Assembly (NCBI GenBank): GCA_930633495.1
Contig: CAKNFJ010000001.1
Location: 744,001-808,000, forward strand
From: Hyphomicrobiales bacterium
Lineage (GTDB): Bacteria > Pseudomonadota > Alphaproteobacteria > Rhizobiales > Beijerinckiaceae
Length of the DNA stretch: 64,000 nucleotides
Reading direction: 5' to 3'
In this document: positions 60,271 through 64,000 of the stretch, one piece after another
Numbering within the stretch: the first letter of the stretch is position 1
How the letters are laid out: each line of letters begins with the position of its first letter
Translations under genes and position numbers: made by a program
The notes under the pieces: generated by a model
The model's input: the letters and a program-made list of their open reading frames with translations, nothing else
The model's database searches: none
Told to the model about the DNA's origin: nothing

Positions 60271-61296
60271 TCAGGCCGCCGCAGCGGCCTCGTGGCGCGA
60301 GACATGCGCCACGGCCGCGCGCAGGTCGTCCAGTGTCGCATCCGCCCCGACGCAACGCTCGGCGAGGTGACGGCGGAAGAGGCGCGCGCCGGGCCGGCCG
60401 GGGAAGAGCCCGACGAGATGGCGGGTGAAGGCGTGCAGGCGCCCGCCCCGCCGCAGATGCGCGGCGATATGCGGCTCCAGCGCCTCCAGCATGGCGAAAG
60501 CGTCCGGCACCGGAGCCTCCGCGCCGAAGAGTAGCGGATCGACCTGCAGAATGATCTCGGGATTCTGATAGGCCTCGCGGCCGATCATCACGCCGTCGAG
60601 CTTCTCCAGATGTGGCAGCCATTCGGACGGCGCCCTGATGCCGCCGTTGACCGCGACCGGCAGATCGGGATTGGAGGCCTTGAGGCGATAGGCGCGCTCA
60701 TAGTCCAGCGGCGGGATCTCGCGGTTCTCCTTGGGCGAGAGACCCTGCAGCCAGGCCTTGCGGGCATGGACGATCAACGCGTCGACGCCGGCGGCGCTCA
60801 CCGAGGCGGTCAGCGCATCGAGCGCAACTTCCGGATCCTGATCGTCGACGCCGATGCGGCACTTCACCGTGACGGGAATCGAAACCGCCGCCTTCATCGC
60901 CGCGACGCAATCACCGACGAGCGCCGGCTCGCGCATCAGGCAGGCACCGAAGGCTCCGCCCTGCACCCGGTCGGACGGGCAACCGCAGTTCAGATTGATC
61001 TCGTCATAGCCGAAATCGGCGCCGATCTTCGCAGCATCTGCCAGCAGCTTCGGGTCGTTGCCGCCGAGCTGGAGCGCGACCGGATGCTCCATCGCATCGA
61101 AACCGATCAGACGCTGACGGTCGCCACGGATCACCGCCTGTGCCGTCACCATCTCGGTATAGAGCAGCGCATGACGCGACATCAGGCGATGGACCAGCCT
61201 GCAATAGCGGTCGGTCCAATCCATCATAGGTGCGACTGAGAAGCGCCAGGGGCTCGCTGCGCCACCTACAGCGGTTGTCTGGATTTCTGTCTTCAA
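60271..61296 (-). CDS. dusA: tRNA-dihydrouridine(20/20a) synthase
   Basis: It reduces uridine 20/20a in the D-loop of tRNAs using FMN and NADPH. The 341-residue product, which begins at a TTG, has FSVAPMMDWTDRYCRLVHRL, VALQLGGNDPKLLADAAK, INLNCGCPSDRVQGGAFGACLMR in parts INLNCGCPSDRV and GAFGACLM, VKCRIGVDD and IVHARKAWLQGLSPKENR. MIGREAYQNPEIILQVD follows near residue 235. The Dus fold and DusA-specific ARKAWLQGLSPKENR are clear. It is convergent with the VOC gene. Confidence 0.95.
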   Translation of the reverse strand: MKTEIQTTAVGGAASPWRFSVAPMMDWTDRYCRLVHRLMSRHALLYTEMVTAQAVIRGDRQRLIGFDAMEHPVALQLGGNDPKLLADAAKIGADFGYDEINLNCGCPSDRVQGGAFGACLMREPALVGDCVAAMKAAVSIPVTVKCRIGVDDQDPEVALDALTASVSAAGVDALIVHARKAWLQGLSPKENREIPPLDYERAYRLKASNPDLPVAVNGGIRAPSEWLPHLEKLDGVMIGREAYQNPEIILQVDPLLFGAEAPVPDAFAMLEALEPHIAAHLRRGGRLHAFTRHLVGLFPGRPGARLFRRHLAERCVGADATLDDLRAAVAHVSRHEAAAAA

Positions 61297-61582
61297 CTCT
61301 CGGCCTGCCGATGCCTTGCTGCGGTGATGCGTGGTTGCCAGATGGGCCGCTCTCTACGCCGAACAACGCCCAGATAGCGAAACTGGGGCGTATATGGCGC
61401 AAATCGCCGCGATGCGCGAGGGGCGGAGCGAGGATTCCGGCTCAGAGCCTGTCCGGGTCGGCGCGGCCGCCAGACGTCGGCTCGATGGAACTGCGCCGCC
61501 GGCCTGCGGTTGGAAGGAGCAGAGATCGCTTGTCGCGGGCTTCCCTTCCGATTGGCAGCGGTACTGAAAGGCGGGGTAGGAC

Positions 61583-63406
61583 ATGGCCGAAACTCCGCTT
61601 GCCTCGCGGCGCTCGCGCATGCGGCAGTTCTTCCGCATCGCCTTGCGCTACTGGCGCGGCGAGACGCGCTGGCGCGCCTGGGCATTGACGGCCGCGGTCC
61701 TGATCTTCGTCGCGGCACAGACCGTGGCGGCCGTCGGCATCAACCGCTGGAACCGATGGTTCTTCGATGCCCTCGAAAAGCGCGACGTCGCCGCCGTCTG
61801 GACCACGACCGCCTGGCTGCCCCTTCTCGTCGTCGCCTCCGCCCTGTCGGTCTCCGGCCTCGTCGTCAGCCGGATGCTGCTGCAGGTGCGCTGGCGCGAG
61901 AACCTGACGCGCCGCCTCTCCGGCTGGTGGATCGCCGACCAGCGCTATTATCGCCTCGGCTTCCTGTCCAAGAAGCAGACGGCGCCCGAATACCGAATCG
62001 CGGAGGATGTCCGCCTCGCCATCGAGCCGCTGGTCGAACTCGCGATCGGCCTGATCAGCGCCTTCGTCACCGCCGCGACCTTCGCGGCGATCCTGTGGCA
62101 GGTCGCCGGCTCGGCCGAGATCGCGCTTGGCTCCACCACCATCGTCATCCCGAGCTATATGGCGGTCGCCGCGGTGGTCTATGCCGCGGTCGCCTCGCTC
62201 GCGGCCTATCTCGCGGGCCGCCCGCTCGTTGCGCGCGTCGCCAACAAGAACGAGATGGAGGCTCAGTTCCGGGCCGAGATGACGCGGCTGCGCGAAAATG
62301 CCGAAAGCATCGCGCTGATCCGGGGCGACGCCGATGAGCGCAGTTCCGTTGGCGAGAGCTATGGGCGCGTGGTGGCGGCCTGGCTGCGCATCGTTCGGCA
62401 GCAAGGCGTCATCGCGCTGGTGCTGAACACGAACGGAGCGCTGTTTCCGATCGTGCCGCTGCTGCTGATCGCCCCGAAATTCCTCACCGGCTCCGTCTCC
62501 CTCGGCGCGGTCGTGCAGGTTGTCGCCGCGTTCAGCGCCGTGCAGGCCGCGCTGATCTGGTTCGTCGACAATTTCGTCAGGCTGGCCGAATGGTTCGCCT
62601 CCGTCACCCGCGTCGACGAGCTGGTCGAGGAGCTTGAGGCGCTGGATATCGGCACGATCATGGAGAAGGAGACGCAGATCGTGCTGGGCGAAAGCGATGA
62701 CGGCGCGATCCATCTCGACAACCTGTCCATCGCCCACAGCAATGGCCGCGTCGTCGTGGCGGATGCCACCGTCACCATCGAGCGGGGCGCGAAAGTCCTG
62801 ATCGGCGGCGAGAGCGGCTCGGGGAAGAGCACGTTGATCCGCGCCCTCGCCGGGCTCTGGCCCTGGGGCTCGGGCTCGATCCGGGTTCCGGCCGGCCAGT
62901 CGATCGCCTTCGTCCCGCAGAAGCCCTATCTGCCACGCGGGACCTTGCGCTCGATCCTGCTCTACCCCGATTCAGACCGCCCCGTCGCGGAGGAGGTGAT
63001 CGTCGAGGCGCTGCAACGCTGCGGCCTCGGCTATCTGGCGCGACGGCTCGACGAGGAGGAGGAAGACTGGGACCGCGTCCTGTCAGGTGGCGAGCGCCAG
63101 CGCGTCGCCTTTGTCCGGCTCCTGATCCAGCATCCCGACATCATCGTCATGGACGAGGCGACCTCGGCGCTCGACGAGGGGAGCCAGGCCTCGCTGCTGA
63201 ACCTGTTCGACAGCGAACTTGCCGAGGCCACGCTGATCAGCGTCGGCCATCGGCCGGGGCTCGAGGACTATCACGACCAGAAGATCACGCTCGAGCGGCG
63301 CCCGGCCGGCGCCCATGTGACCTCGCAGCGGTTGCGCAAATCGCTCTGGCGGCTGTTTCGGAACCGCAGCGCGGCCAATGAGGACAATCGCCAGGATGCG
63401 GGATGA
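61583..63406 (+). CDS. ABC transporter ATP-binding protein/permease (YddA/BacA-type)
   Basis: It is a half-transporter with membrane and ATPase parts in one 607-residue chain. The membrane part (~residues 30-360) resembles the SbmA/BacA/ABCD group (INRWNRWFFDALEKRD, ENLTRRLSGWWIADQRYY, EYRIAEDVRLAIEPLVEL). The ATPase has Walker A IGGESGSGKSTLIRALAG, signature LSGGERQRVAFVRLL and Walker B IIVMDEATSALDEG. It should dimerise and move peptides or acyl compounds. It stands alone after a ~286-bp gap that holds nothing clear. Confidence 0.93.
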   Translation: MAETPLASRRSRMRQFFRIALRYWRGETRWRAWALTAAVLIFVAAQTVAAVGINRWNRWFFDALEKRDVAAVWTTTAWLPLLVVASALSVSGLVVSRMLLQVRWRENLTRRLSGWWIADQRYYRLGFLSKKQTAPEYRIAEDVRLAIEPLVELAIGLISAFVTAATFAAILWQVAGSAEIALGSTTIVIPSYMAVAAVVYAAVASLAAYLAGRPLVARVANKNEMEAQFRAEMTRLRENAESIALIRGDADERSSVGESYGRVVAAWLRIVRQQGVIALVLNTNGALFPIVPLLLIAPKFLTGSVSLGAVVQVVAAFSAVQAALIWFVDNFVRLAEWFASVTRVDELVEELEALDIGTIMEKETQIVLGESDDGAIHLDNLSIAHSNGRVVVADATVTIERGAKVLIGGESGSGKSTLIRALAGLWPWGSGSIRVPAGQSIAFVPQKPYLPRGTLRSILLYPDSDRPVAEEVIVEALQRCGLGYLARRLDEEEEDWDRVLSGGERQRVAFVRLLIQHPDIIVMDEATSALDEGSQASLLNLFDSELAEATLISVGHRPGLEDYHDQKITLERRPAGAHVTSQRLRKSLWRLFRNRSAANEDNRQDAG

Positions 63407-63458
63407 CGACCAGCGCAATGATGCGGCGGCGCTTCGTAGCGAGCGCCGCCGGCCCGCC

Positions 63459-64000
63459 TCACTTCTTGGCCCGAGCGACGATCTGCGTCGGATTGACGAA
63501 GCGCAGCGCGATGATCAGCCAGATCAGCGTCGTGACCATGTAGATCACCGCCATGGCGTCGATCGACTGCACCGCGCGCACGCCGGCGGCGAAGACCGCA
63601 TAGTAGAGCGCGACGACGAGCGTCTGGCTGGTCGGGCCGGCCGTCAGGAAGGTCAGCTCGAACATGGCGAGCGTGCGCACCAGCACCAGCAGCAGTGCTG
63701 CGAGGATGCCGGGCATCAGCAAGGGCAATAACACATGCACGAAGAGCTTGAAGGTGTTGGCGCCGAAGACGCGTGCCGCCGACTCGATCTTGGTGTCGAT
63801 CTGCTCGATGAAGGGGATCATCACCAGGATGACGAAGGGCACGGTCGGCACGAGATTGGCCAGCACCACGCCCGACATCGAGCCGGCGAAGCCGGTCTGG
63901 TAGAGAACCGTCGCCAGCGGGATGCCGAAGGTGATCGGCGGCACCAGCAACGGCAGCAGGAACAGCAGCATCACGAGCTTCTTGCCCGGGAAGTCGCGGC
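63459..64000 (-). CDS. ABC transporter permease (PotC-like), C-terminal part
   Basis: The gene runs off the right edge; 180 codons are seen. It has membrane helices and the EAA loop ESAARVFGANTFKLFVHVLLP, with the C-terminal ALYYAVFAAGVRAVQSIDAMAV typical of binding-protein-dependent permeases of the spermidine/putrescine, iron(III) or 2-aminoethylphosphonate class. The rest of its operon is outside the window. Convergent with the YddA-type transporter 53 bp away. Confidence 0.88.
   Translation of the reverse strand, partial: RDFPGKKLVMLLFLLPLLVPPITFGIPLATVLYQTGFAGSMSGVVLANLVPTVPFVILVMIPFIEQIDTKIESAARVFGANTFKLFVHVLLPLLMPGILAALLLVLVRTLAMFELTFLTAGPTSQTLVVALYYAVFAAGVRAVQSIDAMAVIYMVTTLIWLIIALRFVNPTQIVARAKK

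Noticed and set aside
61331..61567. 78-codon frame before the YddA-type transporter
   Set aside because: No ribosome site, no motif and a composition like the surrounding non-coding DNA.

Overview
The window is high-GC DNA from an alphaproteobacterium of the order Hyphomicrobiales, most probably Bosea-like. That placement is inferred from gene content and from short palindromic repeats I associate with this group; it was not computed. Most of the window is ordinary chromosome. One integrated element occupies about 3.2-20.1 kb.

Layout. 1-3.1 kb: start of an SDR epimerase gene, a DUF2059 protein, rpiA, a small secreted protein, gph. 3.17-20.08 kb: a tRNA-Val(CAC) gene carrying a ~16.8 kb prophage-like element bounded by 47-bp attL/attR copies. 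20.3-25.1 kb: envelope genes (DUF1353 lipoprotein, membrane-anchored SGNH-like protein, lytic transglycosylase, L,D-transpeptidase, SleB hydrolase). 25.9-31.7 kb: DUF1254 protein, DUF971 protein, moaA, then an uncharacterised three-gene membrane/coiled-coil/vWA-like operon. 31.8-43.5 kb: soluble chemoreceptor with PilZ, MTOX-type oxidase, EamA and Bcr-type exporters, a 3-hydroxyisobutyrate-dehydrogenase-family enzyme, a polar amino acid uptake operon without its ATPase, a spermidine-synthase-like protein, agmatinase. 43.5-52.9 kb: frameshifted GNAT gene, two tandem Tat-type TRAP binding proteins, porin-like stub, an overlapping operon (GST, two paralogous secreted proteins, UDG-family protein), thermonuclease, histidine kinase, ddl. 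53-64 kb: divergent cobT/cobS, DUF1289 protein, GNAT, TauE/SafE, an ArsR-SRPBCC-DUF899-DUF1428 cluster beside a VOC protein, dusA, a YddA-type ABC transporter and the start of another ABC permease.

The integrated element is compact and almost entirely leftward. It encodes a RepA-like ATPase, small and large terminase, a VapBC45-like toxin-antitoxin pair, a PrtN-like activator, two ribbon-helix-helix proteins flanking a four-copy operator, portal, a protease-capsid fusion, a gpW-like connector, a tape-measure protein, a putative excisionase and a tyrosine integrase. I recognise no tail tube, baseplate, fibre or lysis gene, so it is either a reduced prophage or a satellite-like island.

The most striking observation is at its ends. 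In the integrated state the integrase frame stops inside the host tRNA gene. If the ends are joined as in the excised circle, the frame stays open through attP for 30 further codons. It then ends in an ATGA overlap with a small ORF, which itself overlaps the helicase start by ATGA. Excision would therefore change the integrase C-terminus and join integrase expression directly to the replication and packaging genes.

Three families of dispersed palindromic repeats occur between host genes. One of them supplies the C-terminus of a DUF1289 protein.
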